A stretch of 64,000 nt of DNA from Clarkia xantiana subsp. parviflora. Its lineage: Eukaryota; Streptophyta; Magnoliopsida; Myrtales; Onagraceae. The notes below the pieces were generated by a model. It saw nothing but the letters and a program-made list of their open reading frames with translations, was not told the DNA's origin and ran no database searches. How positions within the stretch are numbered: the first letter of the stretch is position 1; each line of letters begins with the position of its first letter. Shown here piece after piece: positions 1-11,030 of the stretch. The translations under genes were made by a program, and so were the position numbers. Location of the stretch: the NCBI GenBank assembly GCA_036873135.1, contig JAPTYO010000002.1, forward strand, positions 49,284,204 through 49,348,203, given 5' to 3'.

Positions 1-450
1 GACCAGGGAATCGACAAGGAATAAGGAGAGATTCTAATCCTTATCCCTTCAAATATACTCCACTTACCCATAATGTATCGGTAATACTTCAGGAAATGGA
101 GAATCTCCGCCTTACTAACCCGCCATCAGCAAGATGAAATATGCTCGGTCACCAGGTAAATGCTTACTGTCGCTACCATCAGGTAAGGGGGCATAACACA
201 AATGGGTATACCATTTTGAAGCAAGATATAGAGACCCTTATCCATAGGGGCAAATTATTAAAATTTGTGGAAAAGAACCCCAATATTCCGAAGAAGCGAA
301 ATCGTAGCCCAAGGGAGGAATCTCGATCTCCTCCTCGTGATCAACCCCCCCCCCCCCCCCAAGAGGAACAATCAAATTTATCGCCGGGGGGACCAAAACA
401 TGGCTCGACATTGTTATCAAGCCGCGACACGACAAGCAGATAAGTCATAA
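1..450 (+). pseudogene. gag fragment, macro-unit 1 (3' part)
   Basis: C-terminal part of a Gypsy gag. It has the same layout as the gag of element C: a basic linker, then a zinc-knuckle-like segment (C-R-Y-H ... G-H), then an Arg/Ser/Pro-rich tail. An in-frame TGA at 135-137 separates linker and knuckle, and the last Cys of the CX2HX4GHX4C knuckle is missing because the text reads N-G-Y. A run of 16 C at 345-360 encodes prolines and puts the tail out of the ancestral frame. It is not expected to make functional gag. The upstream half of this copy is outside the window. Confidence 0.8.
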
Positions 451-598
451 TCAAATTCTATGATAGATATTTCTTATAACTAATGACGAGTTTTCCTTTT
501 TTGATGAAATATTCAGGAATTGATGAATAAAAAAAGATCGTTCGATCTAATTTCTTCATAAAGAAATCATCATTCCAATGTCACCATCCTCAAACTCG

Positions 599-1052
599 CT
601 ACAAATCGGTCGTCGACCATTATGTGCCCAAAATGGCGACCAAAGCCTAGGTGCTGCGACGATTCGATCGAAGTCTACAAATCGGTTGTCGACCATTATG
701 TGCCCAAAATGGCGACTAAAGCCTAGGTACGGCGACAATTCGATGGAAGGTCTACAAATCGGTCATCGACCATTATGTGCCCAAAATGGTGACCAAAGCC
801 TAGGTACGGCGACGATTCGATCGAAGTCTACAAATTGGTTGTCGAGCATTATTTGCCCAAAATGGCGACTAAAGCCTAGGTACGGCGACAATTCGATGGA
901 AGGTCTACAAATCGGTCGTCGACCATTATGTGCCCAAAATGGCAACCAAAGCCTAGGTACGACGGCGATTCGATCGAAGTCTACAAATCAGTTGTCGACC
1001 ATTATGTGCCCAAAATGGCGACTAAAGCCTAGGTACGGCGACAATTCGATAG
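599..1052 (+). repeat. 77-bp tandem repeat block, macro-unit 1
   Basis: Six copies of a unit of about 77 bp with core tcgaccattatgtgcccaaa. Two slightly different versions alternate, one with gcgaccaaagcc and one with gcgactaaagcc, so the true period is a dimer of 153 bp. Because 153 is a multiple of three, one frame stays open for 167 codons (578-1081). Two further copies lie at about 2505-2672. Confidence 0.9.
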
Positions 1053-2492
1053 AAGATCTACAAAGGATCAGTGTTCACTGATTCCTCGACTTCATACAGT
1101 CGGCGAAGATCTACAAAGGATCAGTCTTTACTGACTCCTCGACTTCATACAGTCGGCGAAGATCTACAAAGGATTAGTTTTCACTGACTCCTCGACTTCA
1201 TACAGTCGGCGAAGATCTACAAAGGATCAGTTTTCACTACCTCCTCGACTTCATACAGTCGGCGAAGATCTACAAATGATCAGTCTTCACTGACTCCTCG
1301 AATTCATATAGTCGGCGAAGATCTACAAAGGATCAGTCTTCACTGACTCCTCGACTTCATACAGTCGGCGAAGATCTAAAAAGGATCAGTCTTCACTGAC
1401 TCCTCGACTTCATACAGTCGGCGAAGATTTACAAAGGATCGGTCTTCACTGACTCCTCGACTTCATACAGTCGGCGAAGATCTACAAAGGATCGGTCTTA
1501 ACCGACTCCTCGACTTTCGAAAGTCGCCATCTACAAAGGATCAGTCTTCACTGACACCTCGACTTCATACAGTCGGCGAAGATTTACAAAGGATCAGTCT
1601 TCACTGACTCCTCGACTTCATACAGTCGTCGAAGATCTACAAAGGATCGGTCTTAACCGACTCCTCGACTTCTGAAAGTCGCCATCTACAAATGATCAGT
1701 CTTCACTGACTCCTCGACTTCATACAGTCGGCGACGATTCGATCGAAGTCTTCACTGATTCCTCGATTTCATGCAGTCGGCGAAGATCTACAAAGGATCA
1801 GTCTTTACTGACTCCTCGACTTCATACAGTCGGCGAAGATCTGACTCCTCGACTTCATACAGTCGGCGAAGATCTACAAAGGATCAGTCTTCACTGACTC
1901 TTCGACTTCATACAGTCGGCGAAGATCTACAAATGATCAGTCTTCACTGACTCCTCGACTTCATACAGTTGGCGAAGATCTACAAAGGATCAGTCTTCGC
2001 TGACTCCTCGAATTCATATAGTCGGCGAAGATCTACAAAGGATCAGTCTTCACTGACTCCTCGACTTCATACAGTCGGCGAAGATCTACAAAGGATCAGT
2101 CTTCACTGACTCCTCGACTTCATACAGTCGGCGAAGATTTACAAAGGATCGGTCTTCACTGACTCCTCGACTTCATACAGTCGGCGAAGATCTACAAAGG
2201 ATCGGTCTTAACCGACTCCTCGACTTCCGAAAGTCGCCATCTACAAAGGATCAGTCTTCACTGACTCCTCGACTTCATACAGTCGGCGAAGATTTACAAA
2301 GGATCAGTCTTCACTGACTCCTCGACTTCATACAGCCGGCGAAGATCTACAAAGGATCAGTCTTCACTGACTCCTCGACTTCATACAGTCGACGAAGATC
2401 TACAAAGGATCGGTCATAACCGACTCCTCGACTTCTGAAAGTTGCCATCTACAAATGATCAGTCTTCACTGACTCCTCGACTTCATACAGTC
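1053..2492 (+). repeat. 53-bp hairpin tandem repeat block, macro-unit 1
   Basis: About 27 copies of a 53-bp unit (gatctacaaaggatcagtct and following bases). Each unit has two small inverted repeats: TCAGT-cttc-ACTGA and CGACT-tcatac-AGTCG. Some units carry a variant in which both arms change together (TCGGT-ctta-ACCGA with CGACTT-tcg-AAAGTCG), for example at 1492-1526. One internal unit is shortened at about 1839. This is the longest of the four blocks and explains the greater length of unit 1. Confidence 0.92.
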
Positions 2493-2797
2493 GGTGACGA
2501 TTCGATCGAAGTCTACAAATCGGTGGTCGACCATTATGTGCCCAAAATGGCGACTAAAGCCTAGGTACGGCGACAATTCGATGGAAGGTCTACAAATCGG
2601 TCGTCGACCATTATGTGCCCAAAATGGCGACCAAAGCCTAGGTACGGCGACGATTCGATCGAAGTCTACAACTCGGATGTCCTAACGCTCAAAATAGCGA
2701 CAAGAGCTGAGGCGCAATAAGGACCCAATCAAAAAGACTTAAAAGAGGATCAACAAATCAGTCCTCAAGCTGTCAATCTAAAGGTATCAAAGACTAC

Positions 2798-3685
2798 CTC
2801 CTACTTATAGACTCGTGGTATGAGCTGAAAACCAAATTCATTGAAGGACACATAGGTCAGAGGAAGCGCCTCAAGAGCATGAACTTCCTCAACATGATCG
2901 AGCAAGGCCCAGGTGAAATCTTGGCCAACTACTACACAAGGTTTCACAAGATACTCCAACAGCTGAACGAGGACGCCACGGATGGCGAGCTGATCCGGAC
3001 CTTCTGGAGGTGTCTTAGAGTGCAGAGCAAGGCTCTGAAAGACAGCATGGTGATGAAGCTCGTGCAAAGGATTGACGCCCTCGCCGTCAAAGTAAAGAAA
3101 TTCAACGACCTAGAAAGGTCGCATGAAAGGCTGCCCAAAGAAGTCAAGAAACAACTGGTGCCCGCCAAGATCGAGGAGGGCTCCGCTTCCCGACCACCTA
3201 GGAGGGAAGAAAGATGTGGGCGAGACTTTCGACCAGGGAATCGACAAGGAATAAGGAGAGATTCTAATCCTTATCCCTTCAAATATACTCCTCTTACCCA
3301 TAATGTATCGGTAATACTTCAGGAAATGGAGAATTTCCACCTTACTAACCCGCCACCAGCAAGATGAAATATGCTGGGTCACCAGGTAAATGCTTACTGT
3401 CGCTACCATCAGGTAAGGGGGCATAACACAAATGGGTATACCCTCTTGAAGCAAGATATAGAGACCCTTATCCAGAGGGGCAAATTATTAAAATTTGTGG
3501 AAAAGAACCCCAATATTCCGAAGAAGCGAAATCGTAGCCCAAGGGAGGAATCTCGATCTCCTCCTCGTGATCAACCCCCCCCCCCCCCCCCCCCAAAGAG
3601 GAACGATCAACTTTATCGCCGGGGGGACCAAAACATGGCTCGACATTGTTATCAAGCCGCGACACGACAAGCAGAGAAGTCATAA
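2798..3685 (+). pseudogene. gag fragment, macro-unit 2
   Basis: Middle and C-terminal part of a Gypsy gag capsid region. It starts at a segment matching I-D-S-W-E-E-L-K of the element C gag and continues through F-L-x-K-I-E-Q-G and F-H-K-I-L-Q-Q-L-N-E-D-A. The N-terminal half is absent. The frame is open into the leader upstream of the first Met (2879). It is broken by an in-frame TGA at 3365-3367 and then runs on to a zinc knuckle without its final Cys. The poly-C run is 20 long here, followed by an extra A, so the Pro-rich tail is again shifted. The same TGA and Cys loss in all copies show that they arose before the amplification. Confidence 0.85.
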
Positions 3686-3833
3686 TCAAATTCTATGATA
3701 GATATTTGTTATAACTAATGACGAGTTTTCCTTTTTTGATGAAATATTCAGGAATTGATGAATAAAAAAAGATCGTTCGATCTACTTTCTTCATAAAGAA
3801 ATCATCATTCCAATGTCACCATCCTCAAACTCG

Positions 3834-4287
3834 CTACAAATCGGTCGTCGACCATTATGTGCCCAAAATGGCGACCAAAGCCTAGGTGCGGCGACGATTC
3901 GATCGAAGTCTACAAATCGGTTGTCGACCATTATGTGCCCAAAATGGCAACTAAAGCCTAGGTACGGCGACAATTCGATGGAAGGTCTACAAATCGGTCG
4001 TCGACCATTATGTGCCCAAAATGGTGACCAAAGCCTAGGTACGGCGAAGATTCGATCGAAGTCTACAAATCGGTTGTCGACCATTATGTGCCCAAAATGG
4101 CGACTAAAGCCTAGGTACGGCGACAATTCGATGGAAGGTCTACAAATCGGTCGTCGACCATTATGTGCCCAAAATGGCAACCAAAGCCTAGGTACGACGG
4201 CGATTCGATCAAAGTCTACAAATCGGTTGTCGACCATTATGTGCCCAAAATGGCGACTAAAGCCTAGGTACGGCGACAATTCGATAG
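3834..4287 (+). repeat. 77-bp tandem repeat block, macro-unit 2
   Basis: Six copies in the same alternating order as in unit 1, again giving an open frame of 167 codons (3813-4316). The opposite strand is also open here (3791-4279). Two more copies lie at about 5110-5282, after the hairpin repeats. Confidence 0.9.
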
Positions 4288-5109
4288 AAGATCTACAAAG
4301 GATCAGTCTTCACTGATTCCTCGATTTCATACAGTCGGCGAAGATCTACAAAGGATCAGTCTTTACTGACTCCTCGACTTCATACAGTCGGCGAAGATCT
4401 GACTCCTCGACTTCATACAGTCGGCGAAGATCTACAAAGGATCAGTCTTCACTGACTCCTCGACTTCATACAGTCGGCGAAGATCTACAAATGATCAGTC
4501 TTCACTGACTCCTCGACTTCATACAGTTGGCGAAGATCTACAAAGGATCAGTCTTCATTGACTCCTCGAATTCATATAGTCGGCGAAGATCTACAAAGGA
4601 TCAGTCTTCACTGACTCCTCGACTTCATACAGTCGGCGAAGATCTACAAAGGATCAGTCTTCACTGACTCCTCGACTTCATACAGTCGGCGAAGATCTAC
4701 AAAGGATCAGTCTTCACTGACTCCTCGACTTCATACAGTCGGCGAAGATTTACAAAGGATCGGTCTTCACTGACTCCTCGACTTCATACAGTCGGCGAAG
4801 ATCTACAAAGGATCGGTCTTAACCGACTCCTCGACTTCCGAAAGTCGCCATCTACAAAGGATCAGTCTTAACTGAATCCTCGACTTCATACAGTCGGCGA
4901 AGATTTACAAAGGATCAGTCTTCACTGACTCCTCGACTTCATACAGTCGGCGAAGATCTACAAAGGATCAGTCTTCACTGACTCCTCGACTTCATACAGT
5001 CGGCGAAGATCTACAAAGGATCAGTCTTTACCGACTCCTCGACTTCTGAAAGTCGCCATCTACAAATGATCAGTCTTCACTGACTCCTCGACTTCATACA
5101 GTCGGCGAC
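4288..5109 (+). repeat. 53-bp hairpin tandem repeat block, macro-unit 2
   Basis: About 16 copies of the 53-bp unit. The paired variant with TCGGT/ACCGA and CGACTTccgAAAGTCG occurs at about 4816-4850. A mixed unit at about 5021-5055 has TCAGT opposite ACCGA, so not every change is matched. Confidence 0.92.
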
Positions 5110-5408
5110 GATTCGATCGAAGTCTACAAATCGGTGGTCGACCATTATGTGCCCAAAATGGCGACTAAAGCCTAGGTACGGCGACAATTCGATGGAAGGT
5201 CTACAAATCGGTCGTCGACCATTATGTGCCCAAAATGGCGACCAAAGCCTAGGTACGGCGACGATTCGATCGAAGTCTACAACTCGGATGTCCTAACGCT
5301 CAAAATAGCGACAAGAGATGAGGCACAATAAGGACCCGATCAAAAAGACTTAAAAGAGGATCAACAAATCAGTCCTCAAGCTGTCAATCTAAAGGTATTA
5401 AAGACTAC

Positions 5409-6255
5409 CTCCTACTTATAGACTCGTGGTATGAGCTGAAAACCAAATTCATTGAAGGACACATAGGTCAGAGGAAGCGCCTCAAGAGCATGAACTTCCT
5501 CGACAAGATCGAGCAAGGCCCGGGTGAAATCTTGGCCAACTACTACACAAGGTTTCACAAGATACTCCAACAGCTGAACGAGGACGCTACGGATGGCGAG
5601 CTGATCCGGACCTTCTGGAGGGGTCTTAGAATTCAGAGCCAAGCTCTGAAAGACAGCATGGTGATGAAGCCCGTGCAAAGGATTGACGCCCTCGCCGTCA
5701 AAGTAAAGAAATTCAACGACCTAGAAAGGTCGCATGAAAGGTTGCCCAAAGAAGTCAAGAAACAACTGGTGCCCGCCACCACCTAGGAGGGAAGAAAGAT
5801 GTGGGCGAGACTTCCGACCAGGGAATCGACAAGGAATAAGGAGAGATTCTAATCCTTATCCCTTCAAATATACTCCTCTTACCCATAATGTATCGGTAAT
5901 ACTTCAGGAAATGGAGAATCTCCGCCTTACTAACCCGCCACCAGCAAGATGAAACATGCTCGGTCACCAGGTAAATGCTTACTGTCGCTACCATCAGGGG
6001 CATAACACAAATGGGTATACCCTTTTGAAGCAAGATATAGAGACCCTTATCCATAGGGGCAAATTATTAAAATTTGTGGAAAAGAACCCCAATATTCCGA
6101 AGAAGCGAAATCGTAGCCCAATGGAGGAATCTCGATCTCCTCCTCGTGATCAACCCCCCCCCCCCAAGAGGAACAATCAAATTTATCGCCGGGGGGACCA
6201 AAACATGGCTCGACATTGTTATCAAGCCGCGACACGACAAGCAGAGAAGTCATAA
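5409..6255 (+). pseudogene. gag fragment, macro-unit 3
   Basis: Same gag piece as in unit 2 but with its own damage. About 40 bp upstream of the basic linker are deleted near 5777 (the segment coding K-I-E-E-G-S-A-S-R in the other copies is gone), which shifts the frame. A second, 6-bp deletion removes two residues before the G-H of the zinc knuckle (near 5997). The shared TGA is present at about 5950. The poly-C run is 12 long, so the tail frame differs from the other units. Not functional. Confidence 0.85.
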
Positions 6256-6403
6256 TCAAATTCTATGATAGATATTTCTTATAACTAATGACGAGTTTTC
6301 CTTTTTTGATGAAATATTCAGGAATTGATGAATAAAAAAAGATCGTTCGATCTACTTTCTTCATAAAGAAATCATCATTCCAATGTCACCATCCTCAAAC
6401 TCG

Positions 6404-6857
6404 CTACAAATCGGTCGTCGACCATTATGTGCCCAAAATGGCGACCAAAGCCTAGGTGCTGCGACGATTCGATCGAAGTCTACAAATCGGTTGTCGACCA
6501 TTATGTGCCCAAAATGGCAACTAAAGCCTAGGTACGGCGACAATTCGATGGAAGGTCTACAAATCGGTCATCGACCATTATGTGCCCAAAATGGTGACCA
6601 AAGCCTAGGTACGGTGACGATTCGATCGAAGTCTACAAATTGGTTGTCGAGCATTATTTGCCCAAAATGGCGACTAAAGCCTAGGTACGGCGACAATTCG
6701 ATGGAAGGTCTACAAATCGGTCGTCGACCATTATGTGCCCAAAATGGCAACCAAAGCCTAGGTACGACGGCGATTCGATCGAAGTCTACAAATCAGTTGT
6801 CGACCATTATGTGCCCAAAATGGCGACTAAAGCCTAGGTACGGCGACAATTCGATAG
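6404..6857 (+). repeat. 77-bp tandem repeat block, macro-unit 3
   Basis: Six copies, with point differences closest to those of unit 1 (for example attggttgtcgagcattatt in the fourth copy, present only in units 1 and 3). The frame 6383-6886 is open for 167 codons. Two more copies lie at about 7625-7800. The shared variants suggest that units 1 and 3 exchanged sequence or have a common recent origin. Confidence 0.9.
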
Positions 6858-7624
6858 AAGATCTACAAAGGATCAGTGTTCACTGATTCCTCGACTTCAT
6901 ACAGTCGGCGAAGATCTACAAAGGATCAGTCTTTACTGACTCCTCGACTTCATACAGTCGGCGAAGATCTGACTCCTCGACTTCATACAGTCGGCGAAGA
7001 TCTACAAAGGATCAGTCTTCACTGACTCCTCGACTTCATACAGTCGGCGAAGATCTACAAATGATCAGTCTTCACTGACTCCTCGACTTCATACAGTTGG
7101 CGAAGATCTACAAAGGATCAGTCTTCACTGACTCCTCGAATTCATATAGTCGGCGAAGATCTACAAAGGATCAGTCTTCACTGACTCCTCGACTTCATAC
7201 AGTCGGCGAAGATCTACAAAGGATCAGTCTTCACTGACTCCTCGACTTCATACAGTCGGCGAAGATTTACAAAGGATCGGTCTTCACTGACTCCTCGACT
7301 TCATACAGTCGGCGAAGATCTACAAAGGATCGGTCTTAACCGACTCCTCGACTTCCGAAAGTCGCCATCTACAAAGGATCAGTCTTCACTGACTCCTCGA
7401 CTTCATACAGTCGGCGAAGATTTACAAAGGATCAGTCTTCACTGACTCCTCGACTTCATACAGTCGGCGAAGATCTACAAAGGATCAGTCTTCACTGACT
7501 CCTCGACTTCATACAGTCGGCGAAGATCTACAAAGGATCCGTCTTAACTGACTCCTCGACTTCTGAAAGTCGCCATCTACAAAGGATCAGTCTTCACTGA
7601 CTCCTCGACTTCATACAGTCGGCG
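6858..7624 (+). repeat. 53-bp hairpin tandem repeat block, macro-unit 3
   Basis: About 15 copies of the 53-bp unit. The shortened unit at about 6968 and the paired variant at about 7329-7363 sit in the same order as in unit 2, so the internal order is inherited with the macro-unit. Confidence 0.92.
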
Positions 7625-7925
7625 ACGATTCGATCGAAGTCTACAAATCGGTGTTCGACCATTATGTGCCCAAAATGGCGACTAAAGCCTAGGTACGGCG
7701 ACAATTCGATGGAAGGTCTACAAATCGGTCGTCGACCATTATGTGCCCAAAATGGCGACCAAAGCCTTGGTACGGCGATGATTCGATCGAAGTCTACAAC
7801 TCGGATGTCCTAACGCTCAAAATAGCGACAAGAGCTGAGGCACAATAAGGACCCGATCAAAAAGACTTAAAAGAGGATCAACAAATCAGTCCTCAAGTTG
7901 TCAATCTAAAGGTATCAAAGACTAC

Positions 7926-8805
7926 CTCCTACTTATAGTCTCGTGGTATGAGCTGAAAACCAAATTCATTGAAGGACACATAGGTCAGAGGAAGCGCCTC
8001 AAGAGCATGAACTTCCTCGACAAGATCGAGCAAGGCCCAGGTGAAATCTTGACCAACTACTACACAAGGTTTCACAAGATACTCCAACAGCTGAACGGGG
8101 ACGCCACGGATGGCGAGCTGATCCGGACCTTCTGGAGGGGTCTTAGAGTGCAGAGCCAAGCTCTGAAAGACAGCATGGTGATGAAGCCCGTGCAAAGGAT
8201 TGACGCCCTTGCCGTCAAAGTAAAGAAATTCAACGACCTAGAAAGGTCGCATGAAAGGCTGCCCAAAGAAGTCAAGAAACAACTGGTGCCCGCCAAGATC
8301 GAGGAGGGCTCCGCTTCCCGACCACCTAGGAGGGAAGAAAGACGTGGGCGAGACTTCCGACCAGGGAATCGACAAGGAATAAGGAGATATTCTAATCCTT
8401 ATCCCTTCAAATATACTCCTCTTACCCATAATGTATTGGTAATACTTCAGGAAATGGAGAATCTCCGCCTTACTAACCCGCCACCAGCAAGATGAAATAT
8501 GCTGGGTCACCAGGTAAATGCTTACTGTCGCTACCATCAGGTAAGGGGGCATAACACAAATGGGTATACCCTCTTGAAGCAAGATATAGAGACCCTTATC
8601 CAGAGGGGCAAATTATTAAAATTTGTGGAAAAGAACCCCAATATTCCGAAGAAGCGAAATCGTAGCCCAAGGGAGGAATATCGATCTCCTCCTCGTGATC
8701 AACCCCCCCCCCCCCAAGAGGAACAATCAAATTTATCGGCGGGCGGACCAAAACATGGCTCGACATTGTTATCAAGCCGCGACACGACAAGCAGAGAAGT
8801 CATAA
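7926..8805 (+). pseudogene. gag fragment, macro-unit 4
   Basis: Same piece as in unit 2. The capsid part is open from 8007 to the shared TGA at 8493-8495, then the frame reopens through the knuckle, again without its last Cys. The poly-C run is 13 long. The gag middle region is nearly the same as in unit 2, with scattered replacements. No frame joins the capsid part to a complete tail. Its role, if any, would be as RNA or satellite sequence and not as protein. Confidence 0.85.
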
Positions 8806-8953
8806 TCAAATTCTATGATAGATATTTGTTATAACTAATGACGAGTTTTCCTTTTTTGATGAAATATTCAGGAATTGATGAATAAAAAAAGATCGTTCGA
8901 TCTACTTTCTTCATAAAGAAATCATCATTCCAATGTCACCATCCTCAAACTCG

Positions 8954-9407
8954 CTACAAATCGGTCGTCGACCATTATGTGCCCAAAATGGCGACCAAAG
9001 CCTAGGTGCGGCGACGATTCGATCGAAGTCTACAAATCGGTTGTCGACCATTATGTGCCCAAAACGGCGACTAAAGCCTAGGTACGGCGAAAATTCGATG
9101 GAAGGTCTACAAATCGGTCGTCGAACATTATGTGCCCAAAATGGTGACCAAAGCCTAGGTACGGCGACGATTCGATCGAAGTCTACAAATCGGTTGTCGA
9201 CCATTATGTGCCCAAAATGGCGACTAAAGCCTAGGTACGGCGACAATTCGATGGAAGGTCTACAAATCGGTCGTCGACCATTATGTGCCCAAAATGGCAA
9301 CCAAAGCCTAGGTACGACGGCGATTCGATCGAAGTCTACAAATCGGTTGTCGACCATTATGTGCCCAAAATGGCGACTAAAGCCTAGGTACGGCGACAAT
9401 TCGATGG
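8954..9407 (+). repeat. 77-bp tandem repeat block, macro-unit 4
   Basis: Six copies. Open frames exist on both strands (plus 8933-9436, minus 8911-9399), as in unit 2. Two more copies follow the hairpin block at about 10143-10318. Confidence 0.9.
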
Positions 9408-10142
9408 AAGATCTACAAAGGATCAGTCTTCACTGACTCCTCGACTTCATACAGTCGGCGAAGATCTACAAAGGATCAGTCTTTACTGACTCCTCGACTT
9501 CATACAGTCGGCGAAGATCTACAAAGGATTAGTTTTCACTGACTCCTCGACTTCATACAGTCGGCGAAGATCTACAAAGGATCAGTCTTCACTGACTCCT
9601 CGACTTCATACAGTCGGCGAAGATCTACAAAGGATCAGTCTTCACTGACTCCTCGACTTCATACAGTCGGCGAAGATCTAGAAAGGATCAGTCTTCACTG
9701 ACTCCTCGACTTCATACAGTCGGCGAAGATCTACAAAGGATCAGTCTTCACTGACTCCTCGACTTCATACAGTCGGCGAAGATCTACAAAGGATCAGTCT
9801 TCACTGACTTCTCGACTTCATACAGTTGGCGAAGATCTACAAAGGATCGGTCTTAACCGACTCCTCGACTTCCGAAAGTCGCCATCTACAAAGGATAAGT
9901 CTTCACTGACTCCTCGACTTCATACAGTCGGTGAAGATTTACAAAGGATCAGTCTTCACTGACTCCTCAACTTCATACAGTCGGCGAAGATCTATAAAGG
10001 ACCAGTCTTCACTGACTCCTCGACTTCATACAGTCGGCGAAGATCTACAAAGGAACGGTCTTAACCGACTCCTCGACTTTCGAAAGTCGCCATCTACAAA
10101 GGACCAGTCTTCACTGACTCCTCGACTTCATACAGTCGGCGA
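9408..10142 (+). repeat. 53-bp hairpin tandem repeat block, macro-unit 4
   Basis: About 14 copies of the 53-bp unit. The middle copies (9560-9790) are almost identical to each other, a sign of recent local homogenisation. Paired variants occur at about 9847-9882 and 10048-10090. Confidence 0.92.
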
Positions 10143-10454
10143 CGATTCGATCGAAGTCTACAAATCGGTGGTTGACCATTATGTGCCCAAAATGGCGACT
10201 AAAGCCTAGGTACGGCGACAATTCGATGGAAGGTCTACAAATCGGTCGTCGACCATTATGTGCCCAAAATGGCGACCAAAGCCTAGGTACGGCAACGATT
10301 CGATCGAAGTCTACAACTCGGATGTCCTAACGCTCAAAATAGCGACAAGAGCTGAGGCACAATAAGGACCCGATCAAAAAGACTCATAAGAGGATCAACA
10401 AATCAGTCCTCAAGTTGTCAATCTAAAGGTATCAAAGACTATCTCCTACTTATA

Positions 10455-11030
10455 CGATTGATTCTTTAATCCTAAAGGGTAGTAAAAATAAAGTATGTCT
10501 GCTACCTCCTGGAAATTATATATATGCGATCCTAGTTAAGAATGTCAAAAGCTAGATGTTGCCCGGATAAATTTATTTATTATGAAAATTCATACATAGA
10601 AGATACGGGAGTCTCTTGATAGTCCATTTTACACGGGTTTCATCCCCTTAGAAGGAGAGACAATAACACAGTCGTCTTCGTCAGACGAACGGTCGTGTTG
10701 TTTTGATGGTTGATCATCCTCCTCGGTGGGAAGTCGTAAAAATTGTTCGAGGATCGGAACTTGAGAGAAAGGAAAATCCGCCTGGTAAGCCCTCAAGTTG
10801 ACCACCATCTCCTTTAGGGTGGTTTGGGGTAAGTCCGAGGCTGCGATAACCATCTCTTCTCCCAACGGTTAGAAATCCTAATCCCGAGGGAGGGCCTCTT
10901 CAACTTCTGGAAAGTCGGAAAAATCTACAAGTCCTGAGAATTAAATTATCTCGCTACAAAATGGGGCTTTACTAGACTCAAGCCTTCACCTTAAGTAAAT
11001 GAAGCCGACGACTCGAGTCTCGGGGGCAAG
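10455..11030 (+). other. Element A 3' untranslated region and polypurine tract
   Basis: Unique sequence between the macrosatellite and the 3' LTR. It holds one minus-strand ORF (10629-10865, described separately). It ends in a purine-rich stretch, cgggggcaag at 11021-11030, directly before the LTR start TGTTGGG, which fits a polypurine tract for a plus-strand element. Confidence 0.7.
10629..10865 (-). pseudogene. Possible remnant of an antisense additional ORF in element A
   Basis: 78-codon ORF antisense to A's gag, between the repeat array and the polypurine tract. It has an alpha-helical-looking N-terminal part and an acidic, Ser/Asp-rich C-terminal end (E-E-D-D-Q-P-S ... S-S-D-E-D-D). Its place and orientation match the last exon of the antisense gene in element F (41411-42145), whose C-terminus is also acidic and Ser/Pro-rich and also faces a tandem repeat. 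The similarity is in layout and composition only; I do not see a firm sequence match. It could also be a chance ORF. Confidence 0.4.

Larger units (their letters stand above)
1..10454 (+). repeat. Macrosatellite of about 2.5 kb units inside element A
   Basis: Four units lie head to tail. Boundaries taken at the same gag position are 2810, 5421, 7938 and 10455, giving unit lengths of 2611, 2517 and 2517 bp. The unit at the left edge is incomplete in the window. Each unit holds a gag piece, a homopolymer C run, about 130 bp of spacer, six copies of a 77-bp repeat, a long block of a 53-bp repeat, two more 77-bp copies and about 125 bp of leader. The array ends at 10454 exactly where the next gag piece would begin. 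Length differences come mainly from the number of 53-bp copies. Confidence 0.92.

Noticed and set aside
3791..4279. 162-codon minus-strand ORF in the 77-bp repeats (also 8911-9399)
   Set aside because: It is the mirror of the repeat frame on the other strand and is broken in units 1 and 3.
1053..10142. CRISPR-like array of regular repeats
   Set aside because: The 53-bp units are directly adjacent with no unique spacers, and the setting is a plant retrotransposon.
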